From Candidatus Sodaliphilus limicaballi (GTDB lineage: Bacteria > Bacteroidota > Bacteroidia > Bacteroidales > Muribaculaceae), in the NCBI GenBank assembly GCA_018065815.1, contig JAGHSP010000373.1:1-32156 (forward strand): a stretch of DNA of 32,156 bases. Reading direction: 5' to 3'. The notes beneath the pieces are model-generated. The model made no database searches. It saw nothing but the letters and a program-made list of their open reading frames with translations, and was not told the DNA's origin. Within the stretch, counting starts at the first letter, position 1. Every line of letters begins with the position of its first letter. Shown one piece after another: positions 24,236 through 32,156 of the stretch. A program made the translations under genes and the position numbers.

Positions 24236-26583
24236 TATTGTATAATTTCAAATTTAGCGTATTTCAATAATAGTGTCTTGGTTTCCACATCGTCAAAATT
24301 TACAACAATCTTGGCATCGGCACCTTGATTATCAATATTCACGATTGTACCTGAACCAAATCGCGAGTGGTTAATGCGCTGTCCTGTTGTGATTTCGTCC
24401 ACTGTGTGGGGTGCAAATTTACTTCCTGTGGGGAGTGAAGGGGAAGGGAGACTTGAACGTATGGGAGTAATCACTGTTGGACGCGTTTTGCTTGTCGTGG
24501 GCGTACTTATGGGGGGCATGGGCTTGATGGGTTCACAAATGGTTTGGCTGGTACGAACTGTCTTGTCAAGGAATGATGACCTTGTCGATCCTAAATCCAA
24601 ATATTCTGAATCAATGTCCCTAATAAATCGACTAGGTAGACATGGTTTTGTCTCTTTATTGTATTGCGTGCGCGATTTCGCGAATGTCATTGTGCAAGTT
24701 AATTTGGCTCGCGTAATCGCAACGTAGAGTAATCGTCGTTCTTCCTCAATTTCTCTATCTGTACTTTGGTTCATATAAGATGGGAACATATTTTCTTCTA
24801 CCCCAACTATAATGACATGTTTAAATTCAGTTCCCTTTGCTGCATGTACAGTCATTAATGTTACACTATTGCTATTTTGTTCTTTATCTTGATCCGTTTG
24901 TAAGGATGTTTGTGCAAGATAGTCACTTAATTTACACACTTCATCCCCTGATTCATAAAGTTCGTCTACAAATTCGTCAACACTTTTAATTAATTCGTTG
25001 ATGTTCTCTTGACGACTGATATTTTCAGGTGTATTTTCGTTGCTTAATATTGATAGCAGTTTACTGCGTTCGATAATAATTCGTGCCACAGTATTAGCAT
25101 CTATTCCATCATTGTTGAGTTGAATAAATTCGTTGATTAACTCAATAAAGTTGTTGAGCTTTTTGAGTGTCCCTTTGTTTACATTTAGTTCGTAGGTCGC
25201 AGGAGAATTTATTACTTGCCACATACTCACGCCGTGTGTTATGGCGCAATGCTGGATTTTGCCAATAGTAGTGTCACCGATGCCTCGAGATGGAAAGTTG
25301 ATGATGCGGCGCAGCGCTTCATCATCGTACGGATTTATTGATAGACGAAAATAGCTGACAGCATCTTTGATTTCTTTTCTATCAAAGAATGAGTGTCCAC
25401 CATAAATATGAAAGGGAATGGAATCACGGATGTTGCCATGAGTATCATGTAACCCACCTCTACTTAATGCTACTTCTATTATACGGGACTGTGCATTAGT
25501 GCGGTACAATACTGCAATGTCACTATATTGAGTTCCATATCTTGCTTTAATTGCAGTGATTTGATTTGCGACAATGAACGATTCTATGTATTCATTTTCA
25601 CATTGAATTACATTGATTTTCGAGCCGATGCTGTTCTCCGAGAACAGATGTTTTGCTATCTGCCCTTTGTTTTTCTCGATGAGCGAATTGGCGGCTTGGA
25701 TTATATTCTGTGTTGAGCGGTAGTTTTGCTCGAGTTTGTAGGTCTGTAGGGTGGGGTACACCTTTTTGAGTTTCAAGATATTCTCAATATTGGCTCCGCG
25801 GAACGAGTAGATGCTCTGTGCGTCGTCGCCCACAACACACAGGCGGTTGTGCTTGCTGCACAACTGCACGAGAATGAGATGCTGGGCGAAGTTGGTGTCT
25901 TGATACTCATCTACCAGGAAATACTGGAACATGTCCTGGTAGTTATTGAGCACGTCGGGGTTGTCGCGCAGCAATATGTTAGTGTAAAATAGCAGGTCAT
26001 CAAAATCCATGGCTCCGGCAACTCGGCATCGGTTCCAGTAAGCTTTGTATATGGCGTAGGTCATGGGACGTCCGGCATTGTTGTCGGCGTCGCGTATGCC
26101 CTGATGCTTCTCGTAGTCGGCAGGCGAGATAAGGCTGTTTTTCACATTAGAAATGGTGCTTTGTATCGATGACGGCTTATATACCTTATCATCAAGTGCC
26201 ATATCTTTGATGATGAGTTTAATTAATGACCTGGAGTCGTTTGGGTCATAAATGGTAAAGTCGTGCTTGAACCCTATGCGCTCGGCATTCATGCGAAGGA
26301 TGCGTGAGAAAATAGAGTGGAACGTACCCATCCACAAGCGTGATGCGGTCTCATGCCCCACCAGAGCCTCAATGCGCTCTCGCATCTCACGCGCAGCCTT
26401 GTTGGTGAAGGTCAACGCCATGATGCGGTAAGGCGGTATGCCCAGGTTGAGTAAGTGTACTATTTTGTATGTGAGCACACGGGTCTTGCCCGAGCCTGCA
26501 CCTGCTATGACCAGTTGCGGGCCGTCGCAATATTCCACGGCTTTGCGTTGTTGCTCGTTGAGATCGTCAAGATAGTTATACAT
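24235..26583 (-). CDS. UvrD/PcrA family DNA helicase
   Basis: The product is a superfamily 1 ATP-dependent 3'-5' helicase of 782 residues. Motifs in order: LNEQQRKAV (Q motif), GAGSGKT 28-34 (Walker A), ALTFTNKAAREM (Ia), LVDEYQDTN (II), GDDAQSIYSFRGA (III), LEQNYRST (IV), TLMTVHAAKGTEF (V) and RRLLYVAITRA (VI). A C-terminal beta domain (GSGTIVNIDNQG) is typical of PcrA. It acts in excision repair and in removal of stalled complexes. The gene is mosaic in base composition: about 24590-25620 is near one third GC against 50-58% on either side, by hand count. It has a short leader and shares its promoter region with divergent cinA. Confidence 0.92.
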   Translation of the reverse strand: MYNYLDDLNEQQRKAVEYCDGPQLVIAGAGSGKTRVLTYKIVHLLNLGIPPYRIMALTFTNKAAREMRERIEALVGHETASRLWMGTFHSIFSRILRMNAERIGFKHDFTIYDPNDSRSLIKLIIKDMALDDKVYKPSSIQSTISNVKNSLISPADYEKHQGIRDADNNAGRPMTYAIYKAYWNRCRVAGAMDFDDLLFYTNILLRDNPDVLNNYQDMFQYFLVDEYQDTNFAQHLILVQLCSKHNRLCVVGDDAQSIYSFRGANIENILKLKKVYPTLQTYKLEQNYRSTQNIIQAANSLIEKNKGQIAKHLFSENSIGSKINVIQCENEYIESFIVANQITAIKARYGTQYSDIAVLYRTNAQSRIIEVALSRGGLHDTHGNIRDSIPFHIYGGHSFFDRKEIKDAVSYFRLSINPYDDEALRRIINFPSRGIGDTTIGKIQHCAITHGVSMWQVINSPATYELNVNKGTLKKLNNFIELINEFIQLNNDGIDANTVARIIIERSKLLSILSNENTPENISRQENINELIKSVDEFVDELYESGDEVCKLSDYLAQTSLQTDQDKEQNSNSVTLMTVHAAKGTEFKHVIIVGVEENMFPSYMNQSTDREIEEERRLLYVAITRAKLTCTMTFAKSRTQYNKETKPCLPSRFIRDIDSEYLDLGSTRSSFLDKTVRTSQTICEPIKPMPPISTPTTSKTRPTVITPIRSSLPSPSLPTGSKFAPHTVDEITTGQRINHSRFGSGTIVNIDNQGADAKIVVNFDDVETKTLLLKYAKFEIIQ

Positions 26584-26596
26584 AGGTTGATTTTAT

Positions 26597-26628
26597 TTTG
26601 CAAAGATACAAATTTTTGCTTACTTTTG
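26597..26628 (+). promoter_or_regulatory. Promoter of cinA
   Basis: TTTG (26597-26600), a 20-base spacer and TACTTTTG (26621-26628) match the Bacteroidetes consensus. The expected start, some five bases past the -7 box, coincides with the cinA ATG at 26633, so the mRNA may have no leader. Confidence 0.75.
26601..26608 (-). promoter_or_regulatory. -7 box of the helicase gene (TATCTTTG)
   Basis: A perfect minus-strand TAnnTTTG box abuts the -33 box of cinA, so the divergent promoters are interleaved in a 49-base gap. No good -33 element is seen for this direction. The leader would be about 13 bases. Confidence 0.55.
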
Positions 26629-26632
26629 TGCT

Positions 26633-27877
26633 ATGAAATACAGTGTAATTGTAATAGGCGACGAATTACTTATAGGGCAGGTGACCGATACCAATTCGGG
26701 ATGGATTGCCCGTGAAGTGTCTCCGCTAGGATGGGAGGCAAGTAGTGTGAAGGTTGTGGCTGATGATGCTGGCGAGATAAAACTTGCCATGGATCAGGCA
26801 TTTGCCGTGACAGATGTGGTGCTGATGACAGGAGGCTTGGGGCCCACAAAGGACGACATCACAAAGGCAACGCTGTGCGAGTATTTCGGCGGCGAAATGA
26901 TATATGACGAAGTGACTGCGCAAAATGTGCTTGAAGTGGTGAATCGCAGAGGCATAAAACTCAATGAGTACACCCGCATGCAGGCGATGGTTCCTTCAAG
27001 TTGCCGTGTGATTCAGAACGAGGTGGGCACAGCTCCCTTCATGTGGTTTGAGCGTGACGGCAAAGTCGCTGTGTCGATGCCTGGTGTGCCTCATGAGATG
27101 CGCACGATGATGCAGCGCGAGGTGATACCGCAACTTTCCCGTCGTTTTCCCGACGGAATGCATGTCGAGCACCGCACGCTCATGGTGAGCGGTATCATCG
27201 AGAGTGCCCTTGCCATGAAACTTGATGATTTCGAGAACTCGCTGCCCGAGAGCCTTCATCTTGCTTACTTGCCCAATGAAGGCATTATCAGATTGCGTCT
27301 TGACGGAAGGCATAGCGATGCAGTAGTCCTTAAAAATCAATTGGACAAGGCCGTTGCCCAACTCCATGCTTTGCTGGGCAATCTCATAATGTGCGACGGA
27401 GATGTCCCTCTTGCGGCTATACTTGGCAATGAGTTGCGCAAGCAGGGCTTGACAATGGCATCGGCCGAGAGTTGCACAGGCGGAAACATTGCACACGAGA
27501 TAACGCGCATAGCAGGCAGCAGCGAGTATTTTACAGGTTCGGTAACGTGCTATGATACAAAGGTTAAGATAAACCAACTGGGTGTACCGCAGGAAGTTGT
27601 TGATGAGTACACCGTCGTGAGCCAACCCGTAGTGGAACAGATGGTGCAAGGCGTGTGTGACCTGTTGGGCTGCGACTGCTCAGTTGCAACCAGTGGTGTG
27701 GCAGGCCCCGGTGGAGGCACCGAGGAAACACCCGTGGGCACTGTGTGGATGGCTGCCAAGGCGGGGAATAGGGTAGTGAGCCAAGTGAAGCGCTTTCCCG
27801 GCGACCGCGACCGTGTAATCAACCGCGCCACCACCGAGGCAATGTTGCTCCTTCTCAACCTACTGCAAGAAGAGTAA
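26633..27877 (+). CDS. cinA: CinA-like nicotinamide-nucleotide amidase
   Basis: The product has 414 residues in two domains. The N-terminal part is MoaB/MogA-like (VIGDELLIGQVTDTNSGWIA, MTGGLGPTKDDITK, SMPGVPHEM) and may act as an ADP-ribose pyrophosphatase. The C-terminal PncC domain, from about residue 255, has SAESCTGGNIAHEIT and GVAGPGGGTEETPVGTVW; it deamidates nicotinamide mononucleotide to recycle pyridine nucleotides. This is the family's usual two-domain form. The GNAT gene follows after six bases. The promoter -7 box ends five bases before the ATG, pointing to a leaderless or near-leaderless transcript. Confidence 0.92.
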   Translation: MKYSVIVIGDELLIGQVTDTNSGWIAREVSPLGWEASSVKVVADDAGEIKLAMDQAFAVTDVVLMTGGLGPTKDDITKATLCEYFGGEMIYDEVTAQNVLEVVNRRGIKLNEYTRMQAMVPSSCRVIQNEVGTAPFMWFERDGKVAVSMPGVPHEMRTMMQREVIPQLSRRFPDGMHVEHRTLMVSGIIESALAMKLDDFENSLPESLHLAYLPNEGIIRLRLDGRHSDAVVLKNQLDKAVAQLHALLGNLIMCDGDVPLAAILGNELRKQGLTMASAESCTGGNIAHEITRIAGSSEYFTGSVTCYDTKVKINQLGVPQEVVDEYTVVSQPVVEQMVQGVCDLLGCDCSVATSGVAGPGGGTEETPVGTVWMAAKAGNRVVSQVKRFPGDRDRVINRATTEAMLLLLNLLQEE

Positions 27878-27883
27878 TTCATT

Positions 27884-28426
27884 ATGGAAACTGATAGAAT
27901 CTTGTTGCGACGGTGGCAGGAAAGCGATGCCTCTGTGTTGTTCAAGTATGCGTCTGACCCCGAAGTCGGGCCTCGTGCAGGCTGGCCTCCTCACAAGTCA
28001 CAGGAAGAAAGTCTTGACGTGATAAAGAATATCTTCACCAACGACACCACATGGGCAATCGTGCTCAAAGAAACCGGCGAGGCAATAGGCGCCATGGGCT
28101 ACTTCACACACGACACGAGCAACATCCCTATTGGCCAGAACGATTGCGAGATGGGCTACTGGGTAGCTCGCCCATTTTGGAACCGAGGCATCTGCACCGA
28201 AGCTTTGAGGCTCATGCTCGACTACTGCATTAACGTGAAGAAGTTCGACGACATCTGGAGCGACCACTTCACTGGTAACCCCGCGTCAGGCCGAGTGATG
28301 CAGAAGTGCGGCTTCATCGACACCGGCCGCCTAAACCGCTGCAGCAACCTCCTAGGCGGCGACAAGGATATGGTCAAGATAATGAAACTCGACCTTGACA
28401 CCTACTATAACCTGATCAAACAATAA
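27884..28426 (+). CDS. GNAT acetyltransferase, RimJ/RimL type
   Basis: The product is an N-acetyltransferase of 180 residues. It opens with METDRILLRRWQESDA, typical for RimJ/RimL-like proteins that acetylate protein N termini or small molecules. EMGYWVARPFWNRGICTEALRLML carries the acetyl-CoA binding region (R/Q-x-x-G-x-G/A variant NRGICTEA), and NPASGRVMQKCGF is the conserved later segment. The substrate is unknown. It lies six bases after cinA and is followed at once by the large palindromic element. Confidence 0.85.
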   Translation: METDRILLRRWQESDASVLFKYASDPEVGPRAGWPPHKSQEESLDVIKNIFTNDTTWAIVLKETGEAIGAMGYFTHDTSNIPIGQNDCEMGYWVARPFWNRGICTEALRLMLDYCINVKKFDDIWSDHFTGNPASGRVMQKCGFIDTGRLNRCSNLLGGDKDMVKIMKLDLDTYYNLIKQ

Positions 28427-28437
28427 ACCATACCGAT

Positions 28438-28631
28438 GACGGTGAAACCGTCACAGTGCATCGTAACCGGCGGACGCAGTCCGTCGGTAGTGACATCTAC
28501 TACGAATCCGACCTCGAAGTGGTCGCACTGTAATATGCAATGCGACCTCATCCGAGGTCGTAGGTGATGGTAGTCATGTACCGACGGTCGGTAGACCGCC
28601 GGTTACGATGCAATGAAACGGTTTCACCGTT
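28438..28631. repeat. 194-base interrupted palindrome with nested hairpins
   Basis: All arms share one axis near 28534.5. The longest is a perfect 17-base inverted repeat, TGCATCGTAACCGGCGG (28457-28473) with its complement at 28596-28612. Further symmetrical pairs are CCGTCGGTA with TACCGACGG (28481-28489/28579-28587), CGACCTCG with CGAGGTCG (28509-28516/28553-28560) and GGTCGCA with TGCGACC (28521-28527/28541-28547). The ends are mirror-image small hairpins, GACGGT-gaa-ACCGTC and AACGGT-ttc-ACCGTT. Each arm can also fold locally, for example CGGAC-gca-GTCCG. It resembles a REP/BIME-like or MITE-like element; no open reading frame or target duplication is seen. It may also stop convergent transcription. 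Confidence 0.8.
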
Positions 28632-28640
28632 TTACGGTCA

Positions 28641-28795
28641 TATAAAACAAATCTACTTTGGACAACACCTTCTGACACAATAATACGCAGATTCCGTTGA
28701 TTTTTGATTCTTCTTTCTAAATCTGAGCAGTCTGTGTAATCAGTTGTTTGTAAAGAAAAAAAACTCTGTGTCCTCTGTGTTTCTGTGGGAGATGG
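28641..28795. other. Non-coding convergent gap with degenerate repeat copy 2
   Basis: This is AT-rich DNA without a gene between the palindrome and the purF-family stop. Positions 28719-28735 repeat positions 4-20 with two mismatches. Close by is CTCTGTGTCCTCTGTG-type text (about 28764-28787), short near-repeats of CTGTG. On the minus strand a run of eight T at about 28756-28763 follows the purF-family gene, but I find no stem before it, so no standard terminator is called. Confidence 0.5.
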
Positions 28796-30673
28796 TTAGC
28801 GCTTTAGAGGGTTGCCTTCATACCAGTTGATGAAAGCCTTGTTCACCATCATATTGCCGCCTGGGGTGGGGTAGTTGCCCGAGAAGTACCAGTCGCCTGG
28901 TGCAGTGGGGATGGCTTGGTGCAGGTTCTCGACCGTCTGGAAGATGATTTCCACTTTGGCATTGATATCATCGTCGGTCATCATGCGGGCTATCTGGCGC
29001 GAGATCTGCTCGTCGCTGAAGGGGGCGTATATGTCGGTGACATAGTTCTTCATCTGCTCCTTGGGGAGTCCTTCCTGTGCCTTGCAGCGGGCATACACAT
29101 CGTCGATGACAGCCTGGTGGCCTGTGTTCTTGAGCAACTGGATGGCGGCCTTGAAGGCACAGAACTCGCTCATGCGCGACATGTCGATGCCGTAGTAGTC
29201 GGGGTAGCGTATTTGCGGAGCCGACGAAACTATAACAATCTTGCGTGGGTGCAGACGGTCGAGGATGCGCAGGATGCTCTGCTTGAGCGTGGTTCCGCGC
29301 ACGATGCTGTCGTCGATGACCACTAGGTTGTCGATGCCGTTACGCACTTGCCCATAGGTCACGTCATAGACGTGGGCAGCTAGGTCGTTGCGATGGTTGC
29401 CCTCGGTGATGAAAGTGCGCAGTTTGATGTCCTTAATTGCTATCTTCTCGGTGCGCAGGCGTTTTGACAGAATGCGTTCTAGTTGTGCGTAGTAGTTGGG
29501 TGCGGCAGGGTCAAGCGACTTTATCTGCTTGAGTTTCTCCTGTTGCATGTATTGTTCCAGTCCCTCAACCATGCCCATGTAGGCAACCTCGGCAGTGTTA
29601 GGGATAAACGATACTATAGTGTTGTCAAGGTCGCTGTTAACCGCCTTGACGATTTGCGGTACAATCTTTTTGCCCAGGGCTTTACGCTCCATGTAGATGT
29701 CCTTGTCGCTGCCGCGTGAGAAGTAGATGCGCTCAAACGAGCAGTGGCGGTAGTCGAGTTGCGGCAGTATTTGCTTGATTGATATCTCGTTGTTCTTGCT
29801 CACGCATATAGCTGCACCGGGAGTGAGTTCCTTGATATCGCTCACGCTAACATTCATCACAGTCTGGATGACCGGGCGCTCGCTGGCGGCAACGAATATC
29901 TCGTCGTCGATATAGTAGAATGCAGGTCTAATGCCGTGAGGGTCACGCATCACAAACATATCACCGCTACCAGTGATGCCGCACATCGCATAGCCGCCGT
30001 CCCATGTGCTTGACGGGCGCTCGAGGATGCGCTTGAAGTCAAGGTTGCTCTCCATCGCCTCGGTTAGCTCGGTGCCGGTGAGACCTTGCTCGCGGTAGAT
30101 GCGGTGCAGGCGCTGGTTCTCGTTGTCGAGCGATTCGCCCAGTTGCTCAAGCAGCACAATAGTGTCGCTCTTAACACGCGGGTGCTGACCGCGGCTCACG
30201 ATGTCGTCAAATATCTCATCAACGTTAGTCATGTTGAAGTTGCCGCACAGCAGCAGGTTGCGTGACTTCCAGTTGTTGCGGCGTAGGAACGGATGCACGA
30301 AACTCAAGCCACTCTTGCCCGTGGTGCTGTAGCGCAGGTGTCCCATGTAGAGTTCGCCCACGAAGGGGAGGTCGACGGGTGCCACACCCTGTACGAGTGC
30401 CTCGTGGATATTCTTGCGCACGCGGTCAAAGATTTCGCTTATGGCACCCGAACCCAGTGCGCGGTCGCGGAATATGTATTCCTCGCCGGGCTGGGAGTGT
30501 GTATAGACACAGCCTATTCCGGCTCCTTCCTGGCCACGGTTGTGCTGTTTCTCCATGAGCAGGTACAACTTGTTGAGGCCATACAGATAGGTCCCGTACT
30601 TCTCTTTATAGTATTGAAGCGGCTTGCGCAATCTTATCATCGCGATGCCACACTCGTGTTTTAATTGTTCCAT
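28796..30673 (-). CDS. purF: Amidophosphoribosyltransferase family protein, long form
   Basis: The product has 625 residues. The N-terminal glutamine amidotransferase domain has its nucleophile at Cys8 (HECGIAMIR), so seven residues must be removed to expose it. HNRGQEGAG, GHLRYSTTG, CGNFNMTN and RDPHGIRP are class II amidotransferase motifs. VVIDDSIVRGTTLK is the PRPP-binding loop of the transferase domain. Together they would make 5-phosphoribosylamine, the first step of purine synthesis. At 625 residues it is over 100 longer than the usual enzyme of about 470-510. The extra length lies in insertions and a C-terminal extension (from about NYVTDIYAPFSDEQ). A paralogue elsewhere may carry the main role. 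It follows glnN on the same strand, separated by a terminator. Confidence 0.82.
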   Translation of the reverse strand: MEQLKHECGIAMIRLRKPLQYYKEKYGTYLYGLNKLYLLMEKQHNRGQEGAGIGCVYTHSQPGEEYIFRDRALGSGAISEIFDRVRKNIHEALVQGVAPVDLPFVGELYMGHLRYSTTGKSGLSFVHPFLRRNNWKSRNLLLCGNFNMTNVDEIFDDIVSRGQHPRVKSDTIVLLEQLGESLDNENQRLHRIYREQGLTGTELTEAMESNLDFKRILERPSSTWDGGYAMCGITGSGDMFVMRDPHGIRPAFYYIDDEIFVAASERPVIQTVMNVSVSDIKELTPGAAICVSKNNEISIKQILPQLDYRHCSFERIYFSRGSDKDIYMERKALGKKIVPQIVKAVNSDLDNTIVSFIPNTAEVAYMGMVEGLEQYMQQEKLKQIKSLDPAAPNYYAQLERILSKRLRTEKIAIKDIKLRTFITEGNHRNDLAAHVYDVTYGQVRNGIDNLVVIDDSIVRGTTLKQSILRILDRLHPRKIVIVSSAPQIRYPDYYGIDMSRMSEFCAFKAAIQLLKNTGHQAVIDDVYARCKAQEGLPKEQMKNYVTDIYAPFSDEQISRQIARMMTDDDINAKVEIIFQTVENLHQAIPTAPGDWYFSGNYPTPGGNMMVNKAFINWYEGNPLKR

Positions 30674-30702
30674 TTAGTCTAATGGGGTGGAGTTATTGGG
30701 TG

Positions 30703-30740
30703 AAAAAATGAGGCGTGGTAGCATGCTACCGGCGCCTCAT
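30703..30740 (-). terminator. Strong terminator after glnN
   Basis: On the minus strand ATGAGGCG (30740-30733) pairs with CGCCTCAT (30715-30708). Inside is a self-complementary GGTAGCATGCTACC, and six T (plus A 30703-30708) follow. It lies 18 bases after the glnN stop and about 30 bases before the purF-family ATG. Confidence 0.88.
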
Positions 30741-30757
30741 TATGGTTATGTCGCGTG

Positions 30758-32156
30758 TTAACGTATGAACAGCAGTTCGCGGTACTTGGGCAATGGCCAC
30801 ATCTCGTCGTCGACCATGAGCTCCAGTTTGTCCACGTGGTAACGTATCTCGTCGAGCAGGGGTGCCACGTTGTCATGGTAGGCGATAGCGCGTTCACGCA
30901 TGCTCTCGATACGGTTAGCAGCCTTGCGGTGGTCTACCATCTCGTTAACCTTGTCCTTGATGAACAGCAGGTGTTCTGACATTTTTTCAATCATCGCAAG
31001 GTCTTGAGAAGCAATTATTTCGCTCTTCTCTTGGGGGAAGAGATTCTTAATCTTATACACGTTGTCGAGCAGGAGCGACATGTAACGTGTTGCAACAGGG
31101 ACAATGTGGTTTAATGCCAAGTCGCCGAATACACGCGCCTCGATCTGAACTTTCTTGGTGTAAATTTCCCATTTCACTTCGTTGCGGGCTTCAAGCTCAA
31201 CCTGGGTGAATACGCCAGTTCTCTTGAAGAGCTCAATAGCTTTGGGTTCAAGATAAGAGTCAAAGATTTTAGGCACCGATGTCTCGCAGTCGAGTCCACG
31301 TTTTGCCGCCTCTTGCTTCCAATCGTCGCTATAACCGTTGCCGTCGAAGTGTATGCTGCGAGATTGCTTGAGGAACACTTTAACTTGACAGAGTATTGCG
31401 TCGTTGAGTTCCATGCCATTGGCCACCAGGGCATCAACAGCGTCTTTGAATTCATAGAGTTGCTCGGCGACGGCGGCATTGAGCGCTATCATTGCCGATG
31501 CACAGTTGGCGCTTGAACCCACGGCGCGGAACTCGAAGCGGTTGCCAGTGAAGGCGAAGGGCGACGTGCGGTTGCGGTCGGTGTTGTCGAGCAGGATCTC
31601 GGGAATCTGCGAAACCTTGAGATTGAGTTCTTCTTTGGCGTTGATGTTGAGGTTGTCGTCCTTGTCGTCGCTCACAAGGCTGTCGATGACCTTGCTCAAC
31701 TGCGATCCCATGAACATGGAGATGATTGCGGGAGGGGCCTCGTTGGCTCCCAGGCGATGAGCGTTGGTTGCCGATGAAATTGATGCCTTGAGCAGTCCGT
31801 TGTAGCGGTGCACTGCGCTCATCACGCAAGAGACGAATGTGATGAATTGCAGGTTTTCCTTGGCGTTCTTGCCCGGCTTGAACAGTTGTGTACCGGTGTC
31901 GGTGCCCAGGCTCCAGTTGTTGTGCTTGCCGCTGCCGTTGATGCCTGCAAAGGGCTTCTCGTGCAATAGCACGCGGAAGTGGTGACGCCTTGCCACTTGT
32001 GCCATCACGCTCATGAGCAGCAGGTTGTGGTCGTTGGCAAGATTGGTTTCTTCATATACGGGGGCCAGCTCAAACTGGTTGGGCGCTACCTCGTTGTGAC
32101 GGGTCTTGACAGGAATACCCAGGCGATGTGCTTCCATCTCCAGGTCAAGCATGAAC
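30758..32156 (-). CDS. glnN: Glutamine synthetase type III, 3' part
   Basis: This is the C-terminal part (about 466 codons) of a GlnN-type glutamine synthetase, which makes glutamine from glutamate, ammonia and ATP. The frame is open to the right edge, so the start and the N-terminal domain lie outside the window. RHNEVAPNQFELAPVYEE, LLHEKPFAGINGSGKHNNWS and NRTSPFAFTGNRFEFRAVGSSAN are type III landmarks for the active site. The C-terminal helical region ending in KYRELLFIR is typical of the 700-plus-residue GSIII proteins. A strong terminator follows its stop. Confidence 0.93.
   Translation of the reverse strand, partial: FMLDLEMEAHRLGIPVKTRHNEVAPNQFELAPVYEETNLANDHNLLLMSVMAQVARRHHFRVLLHEKPFAGINGSGKHNNWSLGTDTGTQLFKPGKNAKENLQFITFVSCVMSAVHRYNGLLKASISSATNAHRLGANEAPPAIISMFMGSQLSKVIDSLVSDDKDDNLNINAKEELNLKVSQIPEILLDNTDRNRTSPFAFTGNRFEFRAVGSSANCASAMIALNAAVAEQLYEFKDAVDALVANGMELNDAILCQVKVFLKQSRSIHFDGNGYSDDWKQEAAKRGLDCETSVPKIFDSYLEPKAIELFKRTGVFTQVELEARNEVKWEIYTKKVQIEARVFGDLALNHIVPVATRYMSLLLDNVYKIKNLFPQEKSEIIASQDLAMIEKMSEHLLFIKDKVNEMVDHRKAANRIESMRERAIAYHDNVAPLLDEIRYHVDKLELMVDDEMWPLPKYRELLFIR

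Noticed and set aside
28427..28795. CRISPR array or tRNA as an explanation for the structured gap
   Set aside because: There are no regularly spaced direct repeats, and the arms do not form a cloverleaf; the symmetry is that of a single interrupted palindrome.

Overview
The window looks like a chromosomal segment of a Bacteroidales bacterium, probably near Muribaculaceae or Prevotellaceae. The placement rests on family content: a type III glutamine synthetase, DUF4421-, DUF4836- and DUF4924-like proteins, a long amidophosphoribosyltransferase homologue, and a DAHP synthase/chorismate mutase fusion. It also rests on repeated Bacteroidetes promoters (TTTG or TTG, 19-21 bases, then TAnnTTTG). 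It is ordinary core genome with little mobile DNA; I see no tRNA, rRNA, CRISPR array or insertion sequence.

Bases 1-4404 hold a leftward aromatic amino acid operon: promoter, leader peptide, attenuator hairpin, pheA (prephenate dehydratase), an aminotransferase, DAHP synthase/chorismate mutase, tyrA and a terminator. The unannotated leader peptide carries 10 Phe/Tyr codons in 11 and precedes a terminator hairpin with a competing pairing partner, a textbook layout for Phe/Tyr-controlled attenuation. A marC-type membrane protein gene follows on the same strand with its own promoter.

Bases 5179-14058 hold a rightward run nadE, tamB, a DUF4421 barrel-like protein and tsaD, ending in a clear terminator. 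Then comes a free-standing 76-residue gene with its own promoters and tandem terminators. After it lie a DUF4836-like lipoprotein gene, a small protein with a Cys motif and an internal lipobox-like segment, and a radical SAM enzyme; the last two are separated only by a perfect hairpin. This pair is my best candidate for an undescribed functional unit.

Bases 17156-23092 hold a tight six-gene leftward operon: Crp/Fnr regulator, DUF4924, rfbD, prfC, a sugar kinase fused to a RapZ C-terminal domain, and a MurU-like nucleotidyltransferase. The last two suggest recycling of cell-wall amino sugars joined to an amino-sugar-sensing domain. A 20-base palindrome covers the -33 box of this operon. Upstream lie nspC and a UvrD/PcrA helicase whose middle third is strikingly AT-rich.

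Bases 26597-28426 carry cinA (possibly leaderless) and a GNAT acetyltransferase. The convergent gap after them holds a 194-base interrupted palindrome built of smaller hairpins. On the other strand follow a purF-family gene, a strong terminator, and the 3' part of glnN, which runs off the right edge.
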